DNA from: Chitinophaga qingshengii
Lineage (GTDB): Bacteria; Bacteroidota; Bacteroidia; Chitinophagales; Chitinophagaceae
Direction of reading: 5' to 3'
DNA length: 64,000 bases
Assembly (NCBI RefSeq): GCF_014529935.1
Contig: NZ_JACVFC010000002.1
Location: 62,001 to 126,000, forward strand
Under the pieces are notes generated by a model. The model worked only from the letters and a program-made list of their open reading frames with translations. It had not been told where the DNA came from and made no database searches. A program made the position numbers and the translations under genes. Positions 17,747 to 26,350 of this stretch are shown piece after piece; position 1 is the first letter of the stretch, and each line of letters starts with the position of its first letter.

Positions 17747-18715
17747 TTATATTTGCGACGAGGGCGTCACGTCAGACATCCATGCTACTTTCTGTTGGGA
17801 CTGATGTTCCTGTCCAATAATCTCCCGATAGAGTTCGGGGCGGCGGGCCTGGATATAACGATACCCTCCGGCCATCCGTAGTTTTTCGCGAATGAGTGTG
17901 GCGGTAACCAATTGATCGCCAAGTTCGATACACTCTGCTATAATATCTCCAAAAGGATCGATTATCATAGACCGGCCGTTTCTGAGCTGGTCGTCGTCTA
18001 TGCCAATGGGGTTAGAAAAGATACAATAGATAGCATTGTCATAGGCTCTTGCCGGCAGCCATTTCATTAACCAGTCCCGCCCTTTCATGCCTTCAAATTC
18101 CAGGCGCAAAGAAGTAGGGTCATTCTCTTTATTTTCCCATAGGCGGAGATCCACAAAACCCGCGCCTGGACGAGGTGATGGGGTACACATGGTGGCATGC
18201 GGCATAAAGATGATTTCGGCGCCCAACAACCGCGTTGCCCTTACGTGCTCAATTATATTATTATCGTAGCAGATTAAAATACCGCATTTCCAGCCAAAGA
18301 GGTCGAAAATGCAATACTCACTCCCGGGACTGATATGGGGATTGATAAAAGGGTGCAGCTTTCTGAATTTGGCAACAAGCCCGTTTTTATCTACGCATAC
18401 GTAGGCTTTATAAAGACGCTGCTGTTCATCTTTTTCAAAGAGACCGGCAAGAATGACAACGCCATAAGTTTCAGAAATGGCCGCCAGCCTTCTTATGGAA
18501 GGCCCTTCCGGGATCAGTTCCGCCAGGTCCAGCATTTGCTCTTTGGAAAGTTTGCTGGCAAATGTATATCCCGTGATAGAACATTCATGAAAGGCGATGA
18601 CTTTTGCGCCCAGTGCAGCTGCATTGGCAGTCATGCGTTCAATAGTATCAAGATTGTAGGACTTGTCCCCGCTACGATGCTCAAATTGAGCGGTCGCCAT
18701 AATAAGTTTTTCCAT
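17747..18715 (-). CDS. Nitrilase superfamily amidohydrolase
   Basis: Starting at the ATG at 18715 gives 322 residues, the usual size of the superfamily. The Glu-Lys-Cys triad is readable: E44 (AFHECSITGY), K119 (KFRKLHPF) and C149 (GILICYDN). Cytoplasmic hydrolase that cleaves a nitrile or, more likely, an amide or carbamoyl C-N bond; the subfamily cannot be fixed, although ISPGSEYCIFDLFGWKCG fits the N-carbamoyl-amino-acid/aliphatic amidase group. The open frame continues to 19027, but that part overlaps the AraC gene and has no nitrilase similarity. The AraC gene directly upstream on the same strand is the likely regulator. Confidence 0.85.
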   Translation of the reverse strand: MEKLIMATAQFEHRSGDKSYNLDTIERMTANAAALGAKVIAFHECSITGYTFASKLSKEQMLDLAELIPEGPSIRRLAAISETYGVVILAGLFEKDEQQRLYKAYVCVDKNGLVAKFRKLHPFINPHISPGSEYCIFDLFGWKCGILICYDNNIIEHVRATRLLGAEIIFMPHATMCTPSPRPGAGFVDLRLWENKENDPTSLRLEFEGMKGRDWLMKWLPARAYDNAIYCIFSNPIGIDDDQLRNGRSMIIDPFGDIIAECIELGDQLVTATLIREKLRMAGGYRYIQARRPELYREIIGQEHQSQQKVAWMSDVTPSSQI

Positions 18716-18779
18716 AGGGTAAAATTGCACCAAGTCATTCGGAAAAAATTGTACAAACGCGACAGCTCTTTTTTCAGGA

Positions 18780-19583
18780 TCACAGCCGAAGGAAATTGAC
18801 CGCCAACGGTTCGGAATGCCTGAAATACTGGGATGGGGTGAGTCCTGTAATTTTCCTGAATTCCCGGATAAGGTGAGCCTGATCATAGTATCCGCTATCG
18901 TAGGCGCCGTGGGTGAGGTTGGGTTTGGACGCAGCGTTCTGTAAAGATTTAACGAAGCTGAGGGTTCGCACGATGTTACAGAAATGTTTGGGGCTGAGTC
19001 CAATAGCAGTTTTGAATTTACGCTCAAGCTGCCGGGTGTGGCAACCGATTCCGCCGGTAAGCTGCCGGATGGTAAGTACGCCTCTATGCTGGTGGATCAA
19101 ATTCAACGCGGTGTCGACTAATGGGTCACCCATGAAACAATGGGTACTGAGTATCTTCCGAAGATAAAACTCAATACGCTCTACTTTTACACTTAGACTA
19201 TCGGCAGCGCTTACAGCGCTTTCCAAAGCCAGGCCCACGCCGGCGAAAAGATCGGAGAGAGAAATGATCTTGTCATTTAACTCGCTGGCCGGAACGTTGA
19301 GGAGACGGTTGAGGCCATGAGGATGAAAGACAATAATAATTAACCGGGTATGGCCCTCGCAGCATATCTCTTTGTATGCCGTTATCTGTCCGTAACAAAA
19401 GGCCGTAGGAAGCGGCAAGGAATCAAGGAAAAGAGATGGATAGGGGTTGAGTACGATTCCGCTGCTGCCGTCCGAAAACAAACGGAGCTTTCGGCTATGA
19501 TTTCCTGCTATGTCCAGGAAAAGATAATGCCTGATAAATCCGGATAGGTCTATGGAAGGAGGAACCTGCATTCGTAAATACAC
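18780..19583 (-). CDS. AraC family transcriptional regulator
   Basis: The 267 residues carry an N-terminal DUF6597-like sensor domain (PSIDLSGFIRHYLFLDI; residues 1-150) and a C-terminal AraC DNA-binding domain (about 165-255) with LTGGIGCHTRQLERKFK and YDSGYYDQAHLIREFRKITG. It stops 64 bp before the nitrilase ATG on the same strand, so the two are probably a regulator-enzyme pair. The protein resembles the AraC regulator at 16695 in domain order, but the two are not close copies. Confidence 0.87.
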   Translation of the reverse strand: MYLRMQVPPSIDLSGFIRHYLFLDIAGNHSRKLRLFSDGSSGIVLNPYPSLFLDSLPLPTAFCYGQITAYKEICCEGHTRLIIIVFHPHGLNRLLNVPASELNDKIISLSDLFAGVGLALESAVSAADSLSVKVERIEFYLRKILSTHCFMGDPLVDTALNLIHQHRGVLTIRQLTGGIGCHTRQLERKFKTAIGLSPKHFCNIVRTLSFVKSLQNAASKPNLTHGAYDSGYYDQAHLIREFRKITGLTPSQYFRHSEPLAVNFLRL

Positions 19584-19674
19584 GGGAAATCTCTTTGTTT
19601 CCGCAACTTAAAGGTAGGGTATTTTCTTAGGCTTATGATGGCAAAAAATAAAAAGAGCTCATACAAAGTAAAAT

Positions 19675-20013
19675 TCAAGTCCTTTTTTTAAGTACAATCG
19701 CTCTATGGCTTTCCCCCCACTTAATCATCTCCTGAATAATCTTTCCAAAAGAACGACAATGTTCCGTTGGTTCATATTCTATCAATACGGGCGTATCAGC
19801 ATATACGGTTCTTTTAACCAGTTTGCTCATTTCCATTTCTTTTAATTCCTTAGACAGCATCCTGGTTGTTATTCCCGGGATACTGCGCTCTATCTCACGA
19901 AAGCGCTTATTGCCATTGCAAATAGAATTAATAATAGGGATGCGCCATTTGCCCCCGATAAAATATAATGTGTCTTGCAATGCCTGCAATTCGTTTTGTT
20001 GATTCCTTGCCAT
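19675..20013 (-). CDS. HxlR family winged-helix transcriptional regulator
   Basis: The ATG at 20013 (MARNQQNELQALQDTLYFIG) gives 112 residues with the full HxlR domain: GGKWRIPIINSI, the recognition helix region FREIERSIPGITTRMLSKEL and a wing with VKRTVYADTPVLIEYEPTEH. The frame extends to 20067, but that would run over the promoter and operator region, so the shorter start is preferred. There is no Cys in the usual redox position. HxlR proteins often repress a divergent oxidoreductase in response to aldehydes or quinones. Here the divergent partner is an SDR gene, with a perfect inverted repeat between them. Confidence 0.85.
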   Translation of the reverse strand: MARNQQNELQALQDTLYFIGGKWRIPIINSICNGNKRFREIERSIPGITTRMLSKELKEMEMSKLVKRTVYADTPVLIEYEPTEHCRSFGKIIQEMIKWGESHRAIVLKKRT

Positions 20014-20029
20014 CTCAAAATATGTTATC

Positions 20030-20066
20030 TGATATACGCTGTTATACCGATTACAAAAGTATATCA
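20030..20066. promoter_or_regulatory. Putative HxlR operator: inverted repeat TGATATAC/GTATATCA
   Basis: An 8-bp perfect inverted repeat (20030-20037 with 20059-20066, spacer 21 nt) is centred in the hxlR-SDR divergent region. The right half overlaps a minus-strand -7 box (TACTTTTG, 20061-20054) for the regulator. A plus-strand -7 box TACTTTTG (20076-20083) for the SDR gene begins 10 nt further on. No -33 TTG is seen for either, as expected of an activator-dependent or weak promoter. Confidence 0.5.
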
Positions 20067-20100
20067 CACAAGGTTTACTTTTGTTAAAAAGTTTAAAGAA

Positions 20101-20838
20101 ATGGATTTAAAAGACAAAATTGCCATTGTAACAGGAGGAAACAGTGGAATTGGTTTTGCAACAGCAAAAGAATTAATCAAACAGTCTGCAACTGTAATTA
20201 TCACCGGCAGAAGAAAGGAGGCGATTGAAAAAGCCGCAGCAGAAATTGGGGCAGTCCCTTTTGTGGCTGACCAGGCAAATGTTCAGGACATTGTAGAACT
20301 CGGCAACTTAATTAAACAACAATTTGGCAAGGTGGATATTTTGTTTATCAATGCAGGAATAACCGGGGAACCTTCACTGATTGAAAATGCAAGCGAAGAG
20401 AATTTTGATGCGGTGATGGACATTAATTTCAAAGGAGCTTATTTTACCCTAAGCAGGTTTATTCCTTTGCTGAATGATAGTGCTTCGGTAGTATTTTTGT
20501 CATCTAACACAGCTACCATGCGAAGCCCTCAAAGTTCCATTTATCAGGCAAGTAAAGCAGCTGTAAATTCGATTGCGAAAACAGCAGCAGCAGAGCTGGC
20601 ATACCGTAAAATCAGGGTAAACACCATAAGCCCCGGCCCTACACGTACAAATGTTCTAAACAGGTCGTATGGCGAAGAATCGGCAAACACAATTTGGGAC
20701 AATCTTGCCAATATGGTTCCATTAAAGAAAATCGGAACACCCGAAGACGTAGCTAAAATGGTGGTCTATTTGAGTGGGGAAAATGCTACATACATAACAG
20801 GTGCAGATTTTCTAATGGATGGAGGAATGACTTTATAA
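20101..20838 (+). CDS. Short-chain dehydrogenase/reductase
   Basis: The 245-residue classical SDR has the cofactor motif TGGNSGIG at residues 11-18, NAG near 88, catalytic Ser in FLSSNT (about 134), and YxxxK in IYQASK (about 147-151); SPGPTRTNV and GADFLMDGG close the fold. A TGRRKE segment after the second strand suggests NADP(H) preference. It reduces or oxidises a small carbonyl/alcohol; the substrate is unknown. The start at ATG 20101 is set by the family N-terminus; the frame upstream to 19975 is non-coding and overlaps the regulator. The gene and its HxlR partner look AT-richer than their neighbours, which may mean later arrival. Confidence 0.9.
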   Translation: MDLKDKIAIVTGGNSGIGFATAKELIKQSATVIITGRRKEAIEKAAAEIGAVPFVADQANVQDIVELGNLIKQQFGKVDILFINAGITGEPSLIENASEENFDAVMDINFKGAYFTLSRFIPLLNDSASVVFLSSNTATMRSPQSSIYQASKAAVNSIAKTAAAELAYRKIRVNTISPGPTRTNVLNRSYGEESANTIWDNLANMVPLKKIGTPEDVAKMVVYLSGENATYITGADFLMDGGMTL

Positions 20839-20942
20839 AGATCTTTGGTAGTGTAAAATAAACTGTGTCGACATTTAATTTACAACCGTAATTTCAGCCG
20901 CTCACCAAATATAACTGATACTTGACAGGGTGTTTATTACCG
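20839..20942. other. Gene-free stretch with an IS-end-like sequence
   Basis: No open frame of note. GTGTAAAATAAACTGTGTC at 20851-20869 resembles the terminal repeat style of some IS256-like elements, but I see no partner repeat and no transposase. Together with the decayed frame at 20943-21194 it gives the segment between the SDR gene and the tRNA the look of an old insertion site. Confidence 0.2.
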
Positions 20943-21194
20943 CTAAATGCGATTCTTCAAATTCAGATTTAGTCCTTTATATATTAGATCGAATGAATTT
21001 TTAGTGTGATCCTTTGCTGTTTGGAAACGTTCATATGTGCCCTCAGCATATCCGACTTCAAGACCAATGGTCTTTTACATAATTTCATTATGGACAGCAA
21101 ATTCACATCGCGCTGGATTCCATTTTTTCTCTAAACCAGACGCCTTAGGGTCTTTATCGACGCCGCATATTTCCTGGAATATTTACGATTTTGG
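20943..21194 (-). pseudogene. Decayed coding remnant downstream of tRNA-Ser
   Basis: On the minus strand one frame reads as protein-like sequence on both sides of a single TAA at 21075-21077. Before it lie ICGVDKDPKASGLEKKWNPA and RCEFAVHNEIM; after it lie KTIGLEVGYAEGTYERFQTA and KDHTKNSFDLIYKGLNLNL, ending at a TAG (20943-20945). There is no start codon in context. I do not recognise the family. The balanced composition in one frame suggests a former gene killed by a stop codon and 5' loss. It lies directly 3' of a tRNA gene, a common integration site. Confidence 0.3.
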
Positions 21195-21213
21195 GGCATT
21201 TCCAGGAAACAAA

Positions 21214-21245
21214 AAAGCCTGTAGATTTGAATATCTACAGGCTTT
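21214..21245 (-). terminator. Terminator of tRNA-Ser
   Basis: A 13-bp perfect stem AAAGCCTGTAGAT/ATCTACAGGCTTT (21214-21226 with 21233-21245) has a 6-nt loop. On the minus strand it is followed by TTTTTTGTTTCC, 25 bp past the tRNA 3' end. Confidence 0.85.
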
Positions 21246-21270
21246 ATGCACCTTTTACCAAGGCTATTTG

Positions 21271-21355
21271 CGGAGAGTCAGGGATTCGAACCCCGGGACC
21301 TGTTACAGTCAACAGTTTTCAAGACTGCCGCAATCGACCGCTCTGCCAACTCTCC
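21271..21355 (-). tRNA. tRNA-Ser (anticodon UGA)
   Basis: The minus strand folds as an 85-nt class II tRNA. The acceptor stem is GGAGAGT/ACTCTCC with discriminator G. The D-arm is GCAGAGCGGTCGATTGC. The anticodon loop CTTGAAA sits on stem GCAGT/ACTGT, giving anticodon TGA. A long variable arm follows (TGACTGTAACAGGT), then a T-arm with GGTTCGAATCC. The long variable arm is the hallmark of tRNA-Ser. CCA is not encoded. A perfect -33/-7 promoter lies 9 bp upstream. Confidence 0.95.
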
Positions 21356-21364
21356 AGTGGAGCG

Positions 21365-21394
21365 CAAAGGTATATAACAATTTTAAATTAACAA
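21365..21394 (-). promoter_or_regulatory. Consensus Bacteroidota promoter of tRNA-Ser (TTG-N19-TACCTTTG)
   Basis: On the minus strand, TTG (21394-21392) is followed after exactly 19 nt by TACCTTTG (21372-21365), which matches TTG-N19-TAnnTTTG without mismatch. The tRNA begins 9 nt after the -7 box, as expected for a start at or just before the mature 5' end. Confidence 0.85.
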
Positions 21395-21459
21395 AATAAT
21401 TTCTAATATTCTGTAAAACCGCTACTGTACTGCATTAAAAGCGCATAATAGAAAGAAAA

Positions 21460-21485
21460 CCCCGTCCGGTAAAAACCGGACGGGG
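21460..21485 (-). terminator. Intrinsic terminator after the RND efflux operon
   Basis: An 11-bp GC-rich stem CCCCGTCCGGT/ACCGGACGGGG (21460-21470 with 21475-21485) has an AAAA loop. On the minus strand it is followed by TTTTCTTTCTATT. It is the first strong hairpin downstream of the outer-membrane component (stop at 21648). The 160 bp between hold no gene. Confidence 0.75.
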
Positions 21486-21647
21486 CCCCTTTTTCTATTT
21501 GGCTTACTATATTACTGTTGAACTTTTCTTTTGCTGTTGATTCTTCAAAACTGTCTGTTGATCTTTATTTATCATCATTGCCTTACTGTTATTCGTATAT
21601 CCTTACGGGTGATAAAAGCCCTGCTGTTGTTTTTTTTTGATAGATGT

Positions 21648-23063
21648 TTATTTCCAGCCGCCACCGAGCGATCTGTACAGGTCCACCATGGCGCTCAGGC
21701 GCTGACGGTCCACATCGGCCTGGCCCAGTTCTGCCTGTAAGGAGCGCGACTGTGCCGTGATCACTTCCAGGTAGGTAGCCATACCGCTGCGGAACAGCAT
21801 CTGGGCCTGTTGTACGGCTAACTGGGTAGTAGCCACCTGGTCGCCCGCAATCTGTTGCTGTGTTTTCAGCTTGTCCAGTTTTACCAGGGCATCGCTCACT
21901 TCGCCAACAGCGTTGAGCGTAGCCTGACGGAACTGGATCACAGACTGTTCGCGTTCTATTTTGGCTACTTCCAGTTGTGTTTTCAAGGCACGGCGCTGGA
22001 AGATAGGCTGTGTAATGCTACCCGCAACGGTCCCAAACAGGGACGCCGGCAGCGTAAACCAATTGCTGGCTTTAAACGCATTCACGCCACCGTTGGCAGT
22101 GATGTTCAGGGAAGGGTACATATTCCCCTGTGCGGCGCCTACACGCGCATTGGCGGCTACCAGTCCCATTTCCGCAGCCCGTACATCCGGACGGCGGCTC
22201 ACCATTGCGGCAGGGATGCCGGTTGGCAGGGAATCGCTCACCTGGAAATCATGCAGGCGGCTGTTTCTGGCGATAGGCGCCGGCAGTTCGCCGGTTAAAA
22301 TACGGATGGCATTCTCCTGGATGGCAATACCCTGCTCCAGCTGTGGTACCAGCAAAGCGGCGGTTTGTTTCTGGGAGATCGCCTGTTGCACGGCCAGCTC
22401 TGTCACTTCACCGGCTGTTTTCTGCAGGCGTATCATCTGTACGATCGTGTCGCTCAGGGCTACGTTGCGTTGGGCAACAGTCAGCTGTTTGTCCAGCATC
22501 AGCAGGTTAAAATAACTGCTGGCGATAGCGGCTACCAGCCCGGTTTGCACCGCCCGTTGTCCTTCGTAGGACTGTAAAAAAGTGGCCTGTGCGGCTTCAC
22601 GCTGACGGCGGATTTTACCCCATACGTCAATTTCCCAGGACACGCCCACACCCAGGTTATAGTCTTCGATATGGTCCCCGAAATTGAAATTGCTCAGGTT
22701 CATACCGGTAAAACTATTCTTGGACGGGAAGTTGGTATTGGCAGCGGCAGTAGCGTTAACGGACGGCAGCCACGCGGCTTTGGCTTGTTTCAGGTAAGCC
22801 TGGGAAGCCTCTACTCTTTTTACGGCCAGCTGCAGGTCGTAGTTGCCGGTAAGGGCTTTGTCTATCAACTGCTGCAGGGTAGCGTCGGAGAAGAATTTTT
22901 TCCATTCCATTTCAGCAATACTGCTGTCAGATGGGGCCACGTTGCCAAACTGCTGGGGCAGCGCCACCGGGGGCCGCTCATAATTGCGGCCTACCCGGCA
23001 AGCTGCTAACCCTACAACTAAGGACAACAACAAAATTAAAAAGGTGCTATATCTGGTATTCAT
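21648..23063 (-). CDS. RND efflux outer membrane lipoprotein (OprM/NodT type)
   Basis: The 471 residues have a lipoprotein signal with lipobox GLAAC (Cys22), then CRVGRNYERPPVALP, the standard OprM-type N-terminus, and two repeats of the OEP helical-hairpin/strand unit (about 65-250 and 275-465). SRRPDVRAAEMGL and GMATYLEVITAQ are family hallmarks. It forms the trimeric outer-membrane and periplasmic tunnel for the pump. It is the last gene of a three-gene operon, 36 bp after the RND permease. Confidence 0.93.
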   Translation of the reverse strand: MNTRYSTFLILLLSLVVGLAACRVGRNYERPPVALPQQFGNVAPSDSSIAEMEWKKFFSDATLQQLIDKALTGNYDLQLAVKRVEASQAYLKQAKAAWLPSVNATAAANTNFPSKNSFTGMNLSNFNFGDHIEDYNLGVGVSWEIDVWGKIRRQREAAQATFLQSYEGQRAVQTGLVAAIASSYFNLLMLDKQLTVAQRNVALSDTIVQMIRLQKTAGEVTELAVQQAISQKQTAALLVPQLEQGIAIQENAIRILTGELPAPIARNSRLHDFQVSDSLPTGIPAAMVSRRPDVRAAEMGLVAANARVGAAQGNMYPSLNITANGGVNAFKASNWFTLPASLFGTVAGSITQPIFQRRALKTQLEVAKIEREQSVIQFRQATLNAVGEVSDALVKLDKLKTQQQIAGDQVATTQLAVQQAQMLFRSGMATYLEVITAQSRSLQAELGQADVDRQRLSAMVDLYRSLGGGWK

Positions 23064-23099
23064 TGTCTGTTTTCGTTTCTGTTATAGATATGCTGACGG

Positions 23100-26000
23100 T
23101 TAGTGTACCAGTTCGGCGATCTCTTCTTTTTTCTCTTCTGCCACAATCGGTTTGCGGCTGATCTTTTCCTGCAGATACTGGAAAATCACATACAATACCG
23201 GGATAGCAAATACACCGAGTATCACACCGGTAAGCATACCGCCGGCAGCACCGGTACTGATGGAACGGTTACCCAGCGCCGAAGAGCCGGTAGCGCGCAT
23301 CAGCGGCAACAAACCTGCGATGAAGGCAAAAGAGGTCATCAAAATAGGGCGGAGACGCAGGCGGGCCGCACGGATACCGGATGCTACCAGTCCCATGCCA
23401 CTGCGTCTTCTCTGTACCGCGTATTCCACGATCAGGATGGCGTTTTTAGCCAACAACCCTATCAACATGATTAAACCTACCTGTACATATATATTGTTAT
23501 CGATACCGAACAGGTTGATGAACGCAAATACACCGAAGATACCCAACGGTATGGAGAGGATCACCGCCAGCGGCAGGATATAACTTTCGTATTGCGCTGC
23601 CAGCAGGAAGTACACAAATATCAGACAGAGGGTAAAGATGATGGTAGACTGGCTACCGGCACTGATTTCCTCTTTAGACATACCTACCCATTCGTAAGTG
23701 TAGCCTCTCGGCAGGTACTGTGCCGCCACTTCTTCTACGGCCTTGATGGCATCACCACTACCGTAACCAGGTTTCGCTGTACCGTTGATGGTCACCGCAT
23801 TGAACAGGTTGTTACGGGTTACTGTCTCCGGTCCGTATACGCGTTTCAGTGCTACTACAGTGTTGATAGGCACCATTTCATTATGCTGGTTTTTAACGTA
23901 TACCCCATCCAGTGAGGAAGGGTCTTTACGCTGATCAGCATCTGCCTGTACAATCACCCGGTAATATTTACCAAAACGGTTGAAGTCGGAGGCAAACATA
24001 CTACCATAGTACACCTGCATGGTCTGCAGGATATCGCTTACAGCAATACCCAGCTGTTTGGCTTTACGGTCGTCGATTTCTATTTCATATTGCGGGTGAC
24101 CATTATTGAACGTGGTGAAGGCAAAAGCAATTTCTTTACGCTTCATCAGCTCTCCGATAAAACCCCAGGCGGTATTGCCCAGTTTATCCAGCGCTCCGGT
24201 ACCGGTACGGTCCTGCAACACCATTTCAAAACCGGCTACGTTACTAAAGCCCGGTACGGTAGGCATGCTCATGCTAAACACCCTCGCTTCCGGTATGGTA
24301 GAGAACTTGGCCTGCAACATACCCATGATGGCATCCATGTCTTTGATCTTACCACGGTCGGCATGCGGTTTCATTTTGATAAAACCCACACCGGAAGTAG
24401 CACTGCTGGAGTTGCTCATGAAGTTGAAACCGGATACGCTCAGGTAAGCGTAGGTACCTTCCAGGTCTTTAATCATATTCTCTACTTTCTTCACCACTTC
24501 ACGGGTACGTTCCAGGGAGGAACCGGGAGGCATGCTCACCACAAACACCGCAAAACCCTGGTCTTCTGTAGGAATAAAGCCGGTAGGCGTTTTCCGCATC
24601 ATCCAGAAAGTAGCGCCACCAATCACGATCAATGCACCAATGGTGATCCATTTACGTTTGATCAGGAACTGCAGGCTACGGGCATATTTTTCAGTCATGG
24701 CGTTGAAACCCACATTGAAGGCGGCAAAGAAACGTTTGCCGAAACTTTGTTTGGGTTGTGGCGCATGACCATTCAGTTTACCATTTTCATGTCCGTGCCC
24801 CTCCGTGTGGTTGTTTTTCAGGATCAATGCACACAAAGCGGGGCTTAGCGTCAACGCGTTCAGCGCCGAAATCAGGATGGCGATAGCCAGTGTAAAGGCA
24901 AACTGCCGGTAAAACACGCCCACCGGGCCTTCCATGAAACCTACCGGCACAAACACCGCAGACATCACAAGCGTAATGGAAATGATGGCGCCGGATATCT
25001 CCTGCATAGACGACAAGGTCGCTATGCGCGGATTGGCGCCTTTCTCCATTTTCGAATGGACCGCCTCCACTACCACAATGGCGTCATCCACTACGATACC
25101 AATCGCCAGGATCAGGGCGAACAGCGTGAGCAGGTTAATGGAGAAACCAAAAAGTTTCATGAAGAAGAAGGTACCTATGATCGCCACCGGTACGGCAATA
25201 GCCGGAATAAGGGTGGAACGGAAATCCTGCAGGAAGATGAACACCACGATGAACACCAGGATGAAGGCTTCAATCAGTGTATGTTTCACCTGATCGATAG
25301 ACTCGTCCAGGTATTCTTTTGTGCTGTAAATATTAAAGTATTCGATACCGGTAGGGAGAGATTTTTCAGCTTTTTTCATCAGCTTATTGATCTCTTCCTG
25401 TATTTCATTCGCGTTGGAACCAGCGGTCTGGTTGATAGCGATACCAATACCATACTTACCATTTACCCGGGTATCACTACCATAGGTGAAAGAACCAAAT
25501 TCCACGCGGGCTACGTCTTTCAGGCGCAATACGGAACCATCCGCATTGGAGCGCAGGATGATGTCTTCATATTGTTTATCCTTGTTGAACTTGCCTTTAT
25601 ATTTCAATACATATTCAAAAGATTCCTGGCTGCCTTCACCAAAGCGGCCGGGAGCTGCTTCCAGGTTTTGATCGCGGATAGCACCCAGTACTTCCTGGGG
25701 AGACATATTGTAAGCTGTCAACCGGTCAGGGCGCAACCAGATACGCATGGAATAGTCTTTGGCGCCAAACACCATGGCTTGCCCTACCCCTTTTACACGC
25801 TGTATCTCCGGGATGATGTTGATCTTCGCATAGTTCTGCAGGAAGGTCTCATTATACTCCTCTTTGTCGCTCTGCAGGTTCACCACCATGATCATACCGT
25901 TCTGTACTTTCTGGGTGCTCACACCTGTCTGAATTACTTCAGCCGGTAATTGGCTGGTAGCTTTGGATACACGGTTCTGCACGTTCACCGCGGCCAGGTC

Positions 26001-26300
26001 CGGATCGGTACCCAGGCGGAAATACACCGTGAGGGCCATGGAACCATCGTTGTTGGATTGAGAGGTCATGTAGGTCATGTTCTCCACCCCGTTCACCGCC
26101 TCTTCAATAGGCGTTGCTACGGAACGGGCCACCACTTCAGCGTTGGCGCCCGGATAGGAAGCCGTTACGGAAACGCTGGGCGGCGCAATGTCCGGGAACT
26201 GGCTCATGGGAAGCGTAACCAGCCCCAGTATCCCCAGTAAGACCAGCAGGATGGATATAACGGTAGCCAATACAGGCCGTTCTATGAATTTTCTAAACAT
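23100..26300 (-). CDS. RND multidrug efflux permease (AcrB/MexB, HAE1 family)
   Basis: The 1066 residues match full-length HAE1 transporters. The start MFRKFIERPVLATVISILLV is typical. TM4 carries GIVVDDAIVVVE, with the two proton-relay Asp residues. Other hallmarks are MLIGLLAKNAILIVEYA in the second half and the porter-domain segment SYPGANAEVV. It is a proton-driven inner-membrane pump that exports lipophilic drugs, dyes or bile-type compounds. The segment at about 500-520, HTEGHGHENGKLNGHAPQ, is a His/Gly-rich cytoplasmic loop that may bind metal but is probably only flexible. The operon order is adaptor, pump, channel, as in mexAB-oprM. Confidence 0.95.
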   Translation of the reverse strand: MFRKFIERPVLATVISILLVLLGILGLVTLPMSQFPDIAPPSVSVTASYPGANAEVVARSVATPIEEAVNGVENMTYMTSQSNNDGSMALTVYFRLGTDPDLAAVNVQNRVSKATSQLPAEVIQTGVSTQKVQNGMIMVVNLQSDKEEYNETFLQNYAKINIIPEIQRVKGVGQAMVFGAKDYSMRIWLRPDRLTAYNMSPQEVLGAIRDQNLEAAPGRFGEGSQESFEYVLKYKGKFNKDKQYEDIILRSNADGSVLRLKDVARVEFGSFTYGSDTRVNGKYGIGIAINQTAGSNANEIQEEINKLMKKAEKSLPTGIEYFNIYSTKEYLDESIDQVKHTLIEAFILVFIVVFIFLQDFRSTLIPAIAVPVAIIGTFFFMKLFGFSINLLTLFALILAIGIVVDDAIVVVEAVHSKMEKGANPRIATLSSMQEISGAIISITLVMSAVFVPVGFMEGPVGVFYRQFAFTLAIAILISALNALTLSPALCALILKNNHTEGHGHENGKLNGHAPQPKQSFGKRFFAAFNVGFNAMTEKYARSLQFLIKRKWITIGALIVIGGATFWMMRKTPTGFIPTEDQGFAVFVVSMPPGSSLERTREVVKKVENMIKDLEGTYAYLSVSGFNFMSNSSSATSGVGFIKMKPHADRGKIKDMDAIMGMLQAKFSTIPEARVFSMSMPTVPGFSNVAGFEMVLQDRTGTGALDKLGNTAWGFIGELMKRKEIAFAFTTFNNGHPQYEIEIDDRKAKQLGIAVSDILQTMQVYYGSMFASDFNRFGKYYRVIVQADADQRKDPSSLDGVYVKNQHNEMVPINTVVALKRVYGPETVTRNNLFNAVTINGTAKPGYGSGDAIKAVEEVAAQYLPRGYTYEWVGMSKEEISAGSQSTIIFTLCLIFVYFLLAAQYESYILPLAVILSIPLGIFGVFAFINLFGIDNNIYVQVGLIMLIGLLAKNAILIVEYAVQRRRSGMGLVASGIRAARLRLRPILMTSFAFIAGLLPLMRATGSSALGNRSISTGAAGGMLTGVILGVFAIPVLYVIFQYLQEKISRKPIVAEEKKEEIAELVH

Positions 26301-26350
26301 AATGTCAATAGTATTTAAACATCATCCGGAAGGATGACGGAATGAGGGTT

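Noticed and set aside
18716..19027. Upstream extension of the nitrilase frame to 19027
   Set aside because: It overlaps the AraC coding sequence in another frame and has no nitrilase features; the ATG at 18715 gives the normal family N-terminus.
20849..20870. Intact insertion sequence at the SDR 3' side
   Set aside because: Only one end-like sequence was seen; no transposase, no matching inverted end and no target duplication could be found by eye.
21037..21399. Plus-strand open frame crossing the tRNA gene
   Set aside because: It runs through the terminator and the whole tRNA-Ser in antisense, with no family similarity.
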